From Euglena gracilis (taxonomy: Eukaryota > Euglenida > Euglenophyceae > Euglenales), in NCBI GenBank assembly GCA_039621445.1, contig CP154956.1, positions 64,496,257 through 64,560,256 on the forward strand: a stretch of DNA of 64,000 nucleotides, read 5' to 3'. Shown piece by piece: positions 1 to 10,062 of the stretch. How positions within the stretch are numbered: the first letter of the stretch is position 1; each line of letters opens with the position of its first letter. The position numbers and the translations under genes were made by a program. The notes beneath the pieces were generated by a model. The model was given only the letters and a program-made list of their open reading frames with translations. It ran no database searches and had not been told where the DNA came from.

Positions 1-1005
1 CTTTGTGCTTCGCCCTCGGTGTCCCTTCCTCCCTTTTCGGCTTGCCTCGAGGGAGTACGAGACACCTCGGGCTCCGCACTTTGCCATTGTGAGGCCAGAT
101 TGTGCACTGAAAAAAGGGGGGCCAGGGCAGTCTCCAAAGAACCTTGGGCACCAAGTCTTTGATAATGGGCTGTGAAAGCCTCCACCCCCTTCCACTGACC
201 AATTTCACAAACTTCTTGGGCAGAAAGGCCCAATTTTTTGAGCAAACCAACCCCTGCCCCTCTGGTGGAGTGGGGTCCCCAAACCTGGGGGGGTACACCC
301 TGTTTGGTCAAAAATTCTTTGGTGATAGAAGCAATGGTATCTGCCTTCATGGCTTTGTAGGGGGGTTTTAACGTAATTAGAAGGGGGCCCCCAGGTTTCA
401 TAAAGAAACGTGTTGCTGCCACATAAGACATCATTAAATGAAAGGGACTGATTTGGGGGCACTGGGGAATGGAGACAACTCGCTCCCACTTATGCAGTTT
501 TTGACCTTTACGCTTAATTTTGATGTAGGGTGCCCCCCCCAGCACACTTGTGGTTCTTTGGACCTGTGCCAAATCAGAACTTCTGTATAAACAGAGGATT
601 CGTGAACAGAAAATGAGTTGTGTACGCAATGTACATAAATCAGAGGGCAGGGGGGACTGTGCTAGCCCCAGGAGGATTGGGAGGGGATCCCAGAATGCAC
701 CATATTTCTCCAGGTTTTGGTTCCAAAGTCTTTTATAAGGTGCCAACATGGCATGGAACCTCAGGCCTCCAAAGCCAGGGATCAAGAGCATAGCACTGTA
801 TGCATTGCGTGCTTGGGCCTTTGAAAACTGAAACAGTTGACTTAAAGCGTCAACCACTTGGTCAGTGGTGGCTTCAGGGGGGGGTACCCCCATTCTCTCC
901 AAAGTTACCCATAAAAGCGTAAAAGCGCTTTGATAACGCTTTAAACTGGGGTTTCTGCCCAGGAAATCGTTAATGGTCGAATTTTGTACTTGTTTCCCTT
1001 CCAAA
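1..1005 (-). CDS. DIRS-A tyrosine recombinase, C-terminal part, runs off the window
   Basis: This is an open minus-strand frame that overlaps the 3' end of the neighbouring RT frame by about 60 bases in a different phase and stays open to base 1. It encodes a phage-integrase-type tyrosine recombinase, which DIRS elements use instead of a DDE integrase to insert a circular DNA copy. Visible motifs in order are an ARNAYSAMLLIPGF segment, the first catalytic arginine in LCLYRSSDL, a basic IKIKRKGQK strand that may hold the catalytic lysine, the H-x-x-R box in GPHSTRGAGV, and the nucleophile tyrosine in AHYQRLGA. The last roughly 35 codons are encoded by the terminal repeat itself (bases 1-97). 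DIRS-C at 18.4-19.4 kb has the same layout. No stop or frameshift was seen. The true end lies outside the window. Confidence 0.85.
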
Positions 1006-3988
1006 ATTTTCCTGAGCAAATCATGCAAAGCAGGGGCCACCTGGGGGGTAGCATTTTTTCCCCCCTGCAGTTGGTGAACATACCCATGTAGGGGGTGATT
1101 TTCAGGCAGGGGGTCCCTGGTACTTTCATTTTTATTATTAACTGGGGCCACCATGTGGCTGAATCCCAGTAGGGGGTGACCATCAAAACTTTGGCTTGTG
1201 GAAACATTCTTAATCTGGGAAGAAATTTTTGAATTACAGACCAGGGGGGGTTTGCATAAAGTCCCCCCATGTTGTCCAGTGGGCATTGCAATGCATCCAC
1301 TGCTGTGGCTTCCCAGTGGGGCCACCTGGCCACAAATTGTGGCAGTTTTTTGTTGCCTGGTGAGGCAAAAAGGTATGTTTTCAGGTTTATGTAATTTTTG
1401 AACTGCTGCCTCAGCCATTGAAAAAGTTGGGGGTCCAGGGAATAATCCCCCCTGTCCATTTCCCACCTGCTTATGGGATCTGCCAGGCATTCTTTTGAAG
1501 GGACCCACTTTACTTGCAGGTTTATGTTGTGCTCCATGCACCATTTGAAAAAGGGTCTTAGCATGGAATTGAAGGGGTCTTTTCTGCCCCCCCCTTTTGT
1601 TAAGTAATAGTAAATTACTTGATTGTCCACGGATAGGGACACAGTTTCTCCTGGTTTGCTTAGGCTTTGTACTGTGCTTATTGCTGCACTTAATTCTTTG
1701 ACGTTTATGTGCAAAATGGAGTTTTCCCTCCAAAATTCCTGCACAATTTTGCCTGTTCGAATGTCCAGCCCCCCCCAGGCATGGGTGCTGCTGTCTGAGT
1801 GCAACTCTCTGGTTGCACTTTGGGGGAAGGGTCTGCCCCCCCAGGTGTCTAGCAGAATTTTTATTTCCCTTAATTGATCCTTTATCCTTTGGGAAATGGG
1901 GTGTTTTGAGTCCCAGGGGGCTGTGGAATTTTCCACCAAAAAATTTGCCAGGGCATCCGTAAAGGCCCTTAGAAAGGGCAGGGCCATTAGATTGCATCTG
2001 ATTTGGCCCAAAATGGCAGCCAGTTGCCTTTTTGACATGTAAGCTTTTTTCACCATTTTTCCCAGCTCCTTTTTTACTGTATTTATTTTCTGGGGTGGCA
2101 CCCGTAATCTTCCCTCTTGGAAGTTTAGTTGAAATCCAAGATGATTTACGATTTGGCTGGGCTGGAGGGTGGACTTTTTCACATTCATTTTGAACCCTGA
2201 TTTGATTAAATCCCTGACGACTGTGTTCAGGTGATTTTGTAAGATGTTTTGTGTTGGGGCCACCAGTAAAATGTCGTCCAGGTAAATAAATACCTGGATG
2301 CCCCTTTTTCTCCACAGCTTTTCGAATGTCTTCATTACTGACATAAAAATTTGGGGCATTATATTTAGGCCAAAACAGCCTGCCTGGAATTCCCAGGTCT
2401 GCACCCCCACCTGATGTCTCAGAAATGGCCTTAGGGCCTGGCTCACTGGTATGTGGAAGTAAGCATCCTTTAGGTCTATTTTGGATGCCCAGTGGCCTTT
2501 TTCCAACACTGGAAAAATGTGCTGGATGTGATCCAGCTTGAAAGGTTTCACGTGGAACCTTTGATTTATTTCCCTGCAATCGCTTATTAATCTCCATTTT
2601 GTCTGGCCCCCCTCTGGTTTTGAAATCAAAAACCAGGGGATCAGGTGCTGGGTGGTTGAATCCCTCACCCTCTTTACGGATCCAGATTTTTCGTAATCCA
2701 GCAGTATTTTTTCTGCTTGGGGTAGGTTCAAATTTGCTCTGATTTTTGGGTGGGTGGACAATTTTGGTGGGTTTACCCAAGGGGGTTGAATGCCATCCCT
2801 GATGAGTTGACATGTTGTTGGGGGGGCATTTTTTGTCCACCATTTCAAGCTTTTTTGCAACCTTTGATGGAGGGGGGTGTCTCCCCATTTCTCCTCCATG
2901 GAATTTATTTCCTGGATAAGATGATTTTCGGGGGGCTGGGCTGGGGGTGTTGGACATTGCACCCTTGGGGCCCCTAGGGCTTGAGCCCTTGAAAAGGGAA
3001 AGTTTTCCTGGTGGGGTGTGCATGCACTCTCCTCTCTTCTCACTCTCTCTCTGGAGGATCTTGTTGTTGGAGTGCATACCATAGGGCTTACTGCCCCTGT
3101 TTTGCCTATCAGGCCTCCTTGATGATGGTGTTGGTATCCATACCATAGGGGGGCCTCTGTGGGTCCCCCCCTTCTTGATTCCACTGGGGGATTTGAAGAA
3201 TGATGAATAAATACTTGTGGGGGTCCTTCCCCTTCCCCCTGTTCCTCCTGGGGCTGGGCATGTGTTAAATACAAAGCCCCTGTGGGGCTGCCCTTTAGCT
3301 TCTGGGGGGCCTCTGGAGGTCCACCCCTTGTGTGGCTGCCATAGCCCTGGGATTGGCTTCCTTGGCCCAAGCCCCTTTTGCTCTGGCCTCCATGGCCGGG
3401 GCTGTAAGTTCTGGCTTCTTGCCATGCCCAATTGAAATCTGGGGGAGCCCTGTTGCTGGGCCTCCCCCCTCCCCCCTGGAATGGGGTTGTGGGCTGAATT
3501 TGAAAAAGATGGTTGGTACATACCTCTTTTGCCCCTTCCTGTGGGCTGCCATAGCCCTTGGATTGGCCTTCTGCTCCAGACTGGGCCATCTGCTGGCTTC
3601 CCAATGTTGTACTGGCCCCCTTGTCCCTTGTTCCATCTTGATGGGTTGGGAGCATTTGCTCTGTGGGCTGGGGCTTTTGCTCTCTGGGCTGGATCTGCCA
3701 ATTTTGAAGGTTTCCTGCACCCCAATTTGAAATGTAATGGGTCTTGACCCTGGGTACCCAATGTCTTCCGTTGTCGTCTGGGCTTTTTGCCCACTGTCTG
3801 CCAGGGTCCATGGCCATCACGGTGTGTGGCTGTCTGCTGCTGAAAATTTTCTGCTGAGATGTGTGGGGGGGAAGTGATGGCCACGGTTCGCCACGTTGAA
3901 ACCGCATCTCCAAGTTCTGCAGCTGGCGTTTCTTGTTCTGCACTGTGTCCAGGTTGTCGACTTGATAATTCCAATTTGTTCTCCACAT
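941..3988 (-). CDS. DIRS-A Gag-like / reverse transcriptase / RNase H / methyltransferase-like polyprotein
   Basis: This is a 1015-codon frame from an ATG at 3988. The first 380 or so residues are a low-complexity Gln/Pro/Gly-rich Gag-like part. The reverse transcriptase follows, with KIDLKDAYFHIPV (motif A) and YLDDILLV (catalytic motif, near residue 566). RNase H follows with HSDSSTHAWGGLD, an NVKELSAA helix and a VDNQVIYY strand. The C-terminal part, with a YANPPW motif near residue 917, matches the adenine-methyltransferase-like domain known in DIRS elements; that assignment is from family knowledge. The stop is just inside the overlapping recombinase frame, the usual DIRS arrangement. 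The frame is intact, so this copy may have been active recently. Confidence 0.9.
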   Translation of the reverse strand: MWRTNWNYQVDNLDTVQNKKRQLQNLEMRFQRGEPWPSLPPHTSQQKIFSSRQPHTVMAMDPGRQWAKSPDDNGRHWVPRVKTHYISNWGAGNLQNWQIQPREQKPQPTEQMLPTHQDGTRDKGASTTLGSQQMAQSGAEGQSKGYGSPQEGAKEVCTNHLFQIQPTTPFQGGGGRPSNRAPPDFNWAWQEARTYSPGHGGQSKRGLGQGSQSQGYGSHTRGGPPEAPQKLKGSPTGALYLTHAQPQEEQGEGEGPPQVFIHHSSNPPVESRRGGPTEAPLWYGYQHHHQGGLIGKTGAVSPMVCTPTTRSSRERVRREESACTPHQENFPFSRAQALGAPRVQCPTPPAQPPENHLIQEINSMEEKWGDTPLHQRLQKSLKWWTKNAPPTTCQLIRDGIQPPWVNPPKLSTHPKIRANLNLPQAEKILLDYEKSGSVKRVRDSTTQHLIPWFLISKPEGGQTKWRLISDCREINQRFHVKPFKLDHIQHIFPVLEKGHWASKIDLKDAYFHIPVSQALRPFLRHQVGVQTWEFQAGCFGLNIMPQIFMSVMKTFEKLWRKRGIQVFIYLDDILLVAPTQNILQNHLNTVVRDLIKSGFKMNVKKSTLQPSQIVNHLGFQLNFQEGRLRVPPQKINTVKKELGKMVKKAYMSKRQLAAILGQIRCNLMALPFLRAFTDALANFLVENSTAPWDSKHPISQRIKDQLREIKILLDTWGGRPFPQSATRELHSDSSTHAWGGLDIRTGKIVQEFWRENSILHINVKELSAAISTVQSLSKPGETVSLSVDNQVIYYYLTKGGGRKDPFNSMLRPFFKWCMEHNINLQVKWVPSKECLADPISRWEMDRGDYSLDPQLFQWLRQQFKNYINLKTYLFASPGNKKLPQFVARWPHWEATAVDALQCPLDNMGGLYANPPWSVIQKFLPRLRMFPQAKVLMVTPYWDSATWWPQLIIKMKVPGTPCLKITPYMGMFTNCRGEKMLPPRWPLLCMICSGKFWKGNKYKIRPLTISWAETPV

Positions 3989-4142
3989 TCTGCATTGACT
4001 TCAAATGTCAAAGTTGATAATATTTTCTTGAATTTGATATTCTTCAGGTTCTACAGGTTCTGAATATTGATGTTGTATTGTCTTGATCTCTTCCGACTCT
4101 GTTCTTCAAAGTTTCTGTCTTCTTCCGTGTCGAAGGGCAAGA

Positions 4143-4640
4143 TTAGGAATCAGCCAACTCCGGCGAAGAAAGGCACTGAGGGGAGACGCCTAACCCAGCA
4201 GACCAAACAAGCACAACAAACCGCCGGCGAGCAAGGCATGGCCTCACAATGGCAAAGTGCGGAGCCCGAGGTGTCAAAAAAAAAGGCCCAGTTCCCACAT
4301 CTGTTGGGCTCCGGTGTCCAGACTCTGTCCAGGGGGAGGGTCCCCAAGGAACGTGATTTTTTTTAAACAAAGGACTGCCGCTCCTGGGCCTCAACTTCCC
4401 CCCCCCCCTTGTTAGGCCACCAGTGGTGCTGTGTAATTGTCTGTTGCCCCGCGCGCCTTTTTTCGCCGCAGTTGGCCGACTCCTGACTCCTGGGCTTCCA
4501 AGATACGACACCCCGGGCCTCGCGCTTTGCCAATGTGAGGCCATGCCTTTCTCGCCGGCGGTTTGGTGTGGTTGCTCTGGTGCGCTGGGTTAGGGGTCCC
4601 TGCCTAGTGCCTTTTTCGCCGGAGCTGGCTGATTCCTAAC
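4143..4640. repeat. Head-to-head inverted terminal repeats of DIRS-A and DIRS-B
   Basis: Bases 4143-4280 and 4500-4640 are imperfect reverse complements. Both contain the block GGAATCAGCCAACTCCGGCG or its complement, the CGCCGGCGAG block and the TGGCAAAGTGCGG block. They bound a roughly 220-base spacer with no gene. The same repeat recurs in fragments at 1-97, 17,548-17,832, 22,640-22,700, 23,020-23,170 and 23,455-23,580. Confidence 0.75.
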
Positions 4641-4752
4641 TTGCCCTGCGACACCCAGAAGAAAACAAAAGAGTTCCCGAACGAAGAAAAACCGAGAAAA
4701 GAAGTCAATATCAATTCAATATCCAGAAGAATACTAACCGGTCGAACAGCAA

Positions 4753-5960
4753 TTGAGAAGTCAATTATCAAATTTCGATTTCGACTTCGATAAGCAATGC
4801 AGTGGAGAAGAAATTGGAATTTTTTGGCCGCGGACGTCCTGGAGCAGTGGCCGCAGCAGCTGGCTTCCCCCCCAAGACCCCCACCCCAGAAATTTCCCAG
4901 CCCCCCCCCCACCCCCCAGTGACGGCCACGGTCCTTGGACCACTGTGGCCAGAAGGCCCAGAAGACAGAAGTCAGCCCCAGCCCTTGGTGGGCAAAGGAT
5001 GGGCCATGTCGGCCCAAAATATTTCAGATTTGGACAACCAAAGCCCACACATCAGGGGCATCTCCCCCAAAGGCGCCAAGTCGCTTGTGCACAAATTGGC
5101 CAAAAGATGGGAAATGGAAAAGATGGGGAGATGGAATCAAGGCCAAGGAGGGCAACACCACAGCGGCCATGGGGGCCAGTTTTCAAGCAAATCCCTCAGG
5201 AAGGGGCAGAAAAGGTCTCTCAACCCCCCCCAATTCATCTTGCACAACAGCCCCTCTCAAGGGGAAAAGGGGGGGCCAGACGCAGCCCCCCAAGATGTCC
5301 AGTGGGGTTGGAGGCCAAGAAGAACTCAAGGCCTGGAAGACCAACAGATGGATTATGGGAAAAAAAATTATACATGGAGACCTTGGAGACCAGCAGGGTG
5401 GACCCACAGTGGCCACCAAGAAGCTAAGGAAGCTGTTGGAGAAATCCCCCGAGGGACCCACAGTGGCCCTCTGCCAAAAAAGGGGGAAAAAGGGATCCAC
5501 AGTGGTCCTTTCAATGACCCAGCCCCAGTGGCCCTTTTGGAGGGAGGGGCAGAAACCCCTCCAACAATTATTTCTCAATTCCCAATTATTCAATCAAGGG
5601 GGGGACCCACAGAGGCCCCCCTATAGTATGTCAACCAACCACATCAACAGGGAGAAGACCAGATAGCCAAACAGGGGCATTAAGCCCTATGGTATGTCTT
5701 CCAGCAACAAGATCCTCCAGAGAGGTGAGCAGAGAGGGAGAGAGTGCATGCACATCCCACCAGAAAAAGTTTCTTTTCCAAGGGCCCAAGCCCTAGGGGA
5801 CCTAGGGGTGCAATGTCCAACACCCCCAGCCCAGCCCCCCCCCCCCAAAAATCATCTTTATCCAGAAAAAAACTTCCATGGAGGAAAAATGGGGAGACAC
5901 CCCCCTCCATCAAAGGTGGCAAAAAGCCTAAAATTTCCAACACCCCCAGCCCAGCTGTTG
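4753..5960 (+). pseudogene. DIRS-B Gag-like region, broken
   Basis: The plus-strand sequence shares the Pro/Gln/Gly-rich composition and short peptide blocks (GGPTEAPL, RAQALG, VQCPTPPAQPP, MGRHPPP) with the N-terminal part of the DIRS-A polyprotein. Three frames carry overlapping pieces, so several indels have broken the frame. Poly-G and poly-C runs are the usual break points. No intact product is expected. Confidence 0.7.
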
Positions 5961-6540
5961 GGGGGTAGGGACGACCCTCGCCCGGGGGGGCTGCTTTCGC
6001 TGGGGCTGCAAATTACTTTTTCTGGCCCTGGTGGGCTCAGGCCAGGGCCTTTGGCAAGTTGGGCTCCGATTTCAATTAAATCAACAGGCGGCAAAGGGGG
6101 TGAGGTGTGCCCCCCGACCCCGGGTCCCCAGTTGCCCCGCGTAGGATCGTTTTTAGTTTCCATTGCTGGGTTTTTCACATTTCTCAGTTCTGGATGAAAA
6201 AGGTGGGCAAACACAAAACCAACCCACCTACTTGGAAGCACACAGCAGAGCACAACAAACCTGCTGGCGAGGGTAGGTGAGTACCTTTGAGTTCAGGTGG
6301 GTTGTTGTGGCAAGGAAACAAAAATGTGGAAAGGGATGCCCTTGGCTTCTTTGGAATTGTAAATTCTTGGTATTGGCTTTCTTCAAACCATTTACAATTC
6401 TCAAATGACTTCTGTTCTGGAATTTGCTGGGGTTCCAATTCCCGTCGCGTGGCGGTTGACTTGCTTGGGTGGTTCCTACTGGGGGTTTTTGGGTATTTTT
6501 GGGAAATTTTTGGCTGCCGCCGCCAGCGGCAGCCGACACC
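5960..6540. other. Insertion with partial duplication inside DIRS-B
   Basis: The block around 5864-5960 (TTCCATGGAGGAAAAATGGG, then ACACCCCCCTCCATCA) recurs at 6570-6640, so the Gag-RT junction is present twice. The stretch between includes a fragment resembling the terminal-repeat block at 6240-6290 (CACAACAAACCTGCTGGCGA) and a foreign GC-rich segment. I see no gene in it. Confidence 0.5.
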
Positions 6541-7955
6541 AGCCTCCCCAAAATCATCTTATCCAGGAAATAAATTCCATGGAGGAAAAATGGGGAGACA
6601 CCCCCCTCCATCATTGGTTGCAAAAAAGCTTGAAATGGTGGACAAAACCCCCCCAACAACATGCCAACTCATCAGGGATGGCATTAAAACCCCCTGGGTC
6701 AGCCCACCAAAATTTTACACCCACCCAAAACCAAGAGCAAATTTGAACCTACCCCAAGCAGAAAAAACACTGCAGGATCACGAAAAATCTGGATCCCTAA
6801 AGAGGGTGAAGGATTCAACCACCCAGCACCTGATCCCCTTGAATCTAATTTCAAAACCAGAGGGGGGGGGGAGAAAAAATGGAGATTAATAAGCGATTGC
6901 AGGGAGTAAAATCAAAGGTTGCAAGTGAAACCTTTCAAGCTGGATCACATCCAGCACATTTTTCCAGTGTTGGAAAAAGGCCACTGGGCAGCAAAAATAG
7001 ACCTAAAGGATGCTTACTTCCACATCCCAGTGAGCCAGGCCCTGAGGCCATTTCTAAGACATCAGGTGGGGGGGGCAGACCTGGAAATTCCAGGCAGGCT
7101 GTTTTGGCCTGCATGTAATGCCCCAAATTTCCGTGTCAGTAATGAAAACATTCGAAAAGCTGTTGGAGAAAAGGGGCATTCAGGTATTTATTTACCTGGA
7201 CGACATTTTACTGGTGGCCCCAACACAAAACATCTTACAAAATCACCTGAACACAGTGGTCAGGTATTTAATCAATTCAGGATTCAAAATCATTGTACAA
7301 AAAGTCTACCCTGCAGCCCACCCAAATCGTAAATAATCTTGGATTTCAACTAAACTTCCAAGAGGGAAAATTGCAGGTGCCATCCCAGAAAAAAAAAACA
7401 GTAAAAAAGGAGCTGGGAAAAATGGTGAAAAAAATACTACATGACAAAAAGGCAACTGGCTGCCATTTTGGGCCAAATAAGATGCAATCTAATGGCCCTG
7501 CCCTTTCTAAGGGCCTTTACGGACGCCCTGGCAATTTTTTTGGTGGAAAATTCCACAGCCCCCTGGGACTCAAAACACCCCATTTCCCAAATAACAAAGG
7601 ACCAATTAAGAGAAATAAAAATTATACTGGACACCTGGGGGGGCAGACCCTTCCCCCAAAGTGCAACCAGGGTGTTGCACTCAGACAGCAGCACACATGC
7701 CTGGGGGGGGGGGGGGGCTGGACATTCGAACAGGCAAAATTGTGCAGGAATTCTGGAGGGAAAACTCCATTTTGCACATAAATGTCAAAGAATTAAGTGC
7801 AGCAATAAGCACAGTACAAAGCCTCAGCCAGCCAGGAGAAACTGTGTACCTGTCGACAATCAAATAATTTACTATTACTTATTATTAACAGAAGGGGGGG
7901 GGGGCAGAAAAGACCCCTTAAATTCCATGCTAAGACCCCTTTTCAAGTGGTGCAT
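6540..7955 (+). pseudogene. DIRS-B reverse transcriptase / RNase H, frameshifted and truncated
   Basis: This is a degenerate plus-strand copy of the DIRS-A RT. Recognisable pieces, in shifting frames, are TPPTTCQLIRDGIKTPW (6645), KIDLKDAYFHIPV (7000), FIYLDDILLVAPTQ (7185), QLAAILGQIRCNLMALPF (7450), HSDSSTHAWGG (7680) and VKELSAAISTVQS (7790). At least five frame changes are visible, several at homopolymers. Similarity stops abruptly near 7955, after MLRPLFKWCM, so the methyltransferase-like domain and the recombinase are missing. It is a dead copy facing away from DIRS-A. Confidence 0.85.
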
Positions 7956-8524
7956 GAGTTTTCCCCTCTCGCCGGTTCGGTGACCGTGCGCGGAATGGGC
8001 TCCACGGCAGGCCGAGTGGGGGAAAACAGTCACCCGGCGCTCCGGTAAAAATAGGCACACGCGCCTCAAAAATTCCCTTTTTTTGTGTCTTTCGGTCCCT
8101 GAATTCAGCCAGAACCTGGGTTCCGGCAGCCAAATAATTCAAGAATTTGGGGGGGGGGACGTTATTTTTGGCCAACTCCCTGGGGGTGCCTCTCAAGCAG
8201 TAGGGGGGGGGGGGAGGAAAAGCCTGGTTGAATTTAAAAAAAGGGTAGCGGGGGGGGGGGCGGAAGAACACCTTCACCTTGCTTCCCAGCGCCGCTTGCT
8301 CTTCTTTCTTTCGAATTTGTTTTTTTGCCTTTTGTTTGAGATTCCGGATTGACTTTTTGAACTTCTTGGACAATTGTTTTCTTGAACTCAGATTGAATTT
8401 TTGAAATTCCTTCCTTCAGCATGCACAATTATTTGAATGAAACATTCGGAAAGGAGAGAACCTGGGGGGGAAAGGTACACAGGTAAAAAAGTAGCGGAAT
8501 GGGGCAGATAATTCGCTAATTCAG
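7956..8524. other. Gene-poor junction downstream of truncated DIRS-B
   Basis: The stretch begins exactly where DIRS-B similarity ends. A short minus-strand Lys/Gln-rich frame at 8234-8428 (KKTIVQEVQKVNPES, then basic KGKKTNSKERR) could be a scrap of an unknown Gag or exon. Poly-G tracts interrupt all frames. I can assign nothing else. Confidence 0.3.
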
Positions 8525-10060
8525 GTGCGCAGGCGCCAGGCCGCCTCCCGCCGCCCACACTCCCCTTCCTACCGAGGCACCCGGCCTCGCCTGCCTTCGG
8601 CTAACCTCGGAGGCGGGAGCGGCGGGCGGTGTGCACCTCATCGGCGAAGTGAACAAATGGTACAACAAAAAGCGTCGGGGGGGAGGTACAAGTATGCGGT
8701 GCAGGGGTATACGGGGGGCAGGGGTGTGGCCTTGGCCTCAGCCTTGGCCTTCGGCGTTTGGCGGCCCTGGGCGCCCCTTGTGTGTGTCTTCGCGCGCCAC
8801 AGGAGCCTGGTCGGGGGCTGGCGTTGGTCCTCGGGCGGTCTGCTGGCAGGCCGGCCGCAGGCTCCTGTGGGCGCCTGGGAAGGGGGTGGAACTCCTCCGG
8901 GCTCTGGGCGGGGGCCGCAGTCCTGCTGGGTGGCTTGGCAGCCGCGCCGCACCGACCTGCAGGCTGGGGGCAGAGCCTGGAGCGTTGAGCCTTTCGGGGG
9001 GGCGGTGCGCTCCCCGGCTGGTTGGGGGGGGGGGGCGGTCTCTTGGGCTCCCTTGGGTCTTTCTGGTGACTCGGGGGCTCTTCGGCTCGCCTCCTTTTTC
9101 CCCTGCCTGGCTTCCTTCGGCCGGGGGGGGGGGGGGGGGCGTGCCTTTCTCTCCCTTGCGCCTGCTCGGTTCTCCTGTGGCGCTCTGGGGGGGGGGTGCT
9201 ACTTGCGCCCTCTTCGGTTCTCGCTTGGCGCTCTGGGGCTCCGGTGGGTGTGGGCGCCCCCCGGGGGGGGGGGGGCCCTTTTTTTTTGGTCCTGGGGGGG
9301 TCCGGTCCGGGGGGCGTTTTTTTTTTCGGGGGGTCCGGGGGACGTTTTTTTTTTCCGGGGGGTTCCGGGGGGCTTTTTTTTTTTGCCCGGGGCGCTCCCC
9401 CTGGGGTCTTCTGCCCTGGTGTGTGAGGGTCTTTGGTCGTGCTCTCTGGGACCGGCCTGGCTGGCTTCGGTTCCGCCTGGGGGGGGGGGCTTGCTTCGGT
9501 TCCCCCTGGGGGGGTGGTGGCTTCGGTTCCCCCTGGGGGCCTGGCTTGCTTCGGTTCCCCCTGGGGGCCTGGCTTGCTTCGGTTCCCCCTGGAGTGCTGG
9601 GGGGGCGGTGGCTTCGGTTCCCCCTGGGGGGGCCTGGCTGGCTTCGGTTCCTCCTGGGGGGGGGGGTGGCTTGGCTCGATGCCCCCTGGGGTGGGCTGGC
9701 TGGCTTCGGTTCCCCGGGGGCGGGGGGGGGGTGGCTTTGGTTTCCCCTGGGGGGGCCTGGCTGGCTTCGGTTCCCCCTGGGGGCCTGGCTGTCTGTCTTG
9801 GTGTCGGCTTCCTGGCTCCCTGTCTCCCCTGGGGGGGGGGGTGCCTGGCTGCCTTGGCGGTCTGCCTCCCCTCGCTGGCTGGGGGGGTGGCTGGCTGGCC
9901 CCCTTGGGCTGCTGGCTTGTCTGTGTGGCCTCCGCCCCCCGCTCTCTCCCGGCCGTTGTCTTCCCTTGGCCGGTTGTGGGGGTCTGCTATGCCCATGGCT
10001 GCCGCCCGCCTCTGGCTTCAGGCCTTGGGCGCCAGCCGCCTCCTGCCTCCACAGTATCCA
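8525..10060. repeat. Very GC-rich, poly-G minisatellite region
   Basis: The long frames on both strands here are low-complexity by-products of strand-biased G-rich sequence. At 9291-9400 a roughly 35-base G/T unit with a poly-T block repeats three times. At about 9440-9800 a 28-40 base unit built on CTTCGGTTCCCCCTGGGGG repeats about a dozen times. This lies at the 3' side of the Ty3-like element and could include its degenerate 3' end, but no LTR pair could be matched. Confidence 0.7.
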
Positions 10061-10062
10061 TG

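Larger units (their letters stand above)
1..4300 (-). mobile_element. DIRS-type retrotransposon DIRS-A
   Basis: The minus-strand element has Gag-RT-RNaseH-MT and tyrosine recombinase frames. Its 5' terminal repeat lies at about 4143-4280 and its 3' repeat at about 1-97 (cut by the window edge). No target-site duplication is expected for this class. The two frames are open, unlike those of the neighbouring DIRS-B. Confidence 0.85.

Noticed and set aside
3295-3747. Overlapping 132- and 141-codon frames within DIRS-A Gag
   Set aside because: They overlap the intact Gag-RT frame and have low-complexity shadow composition.
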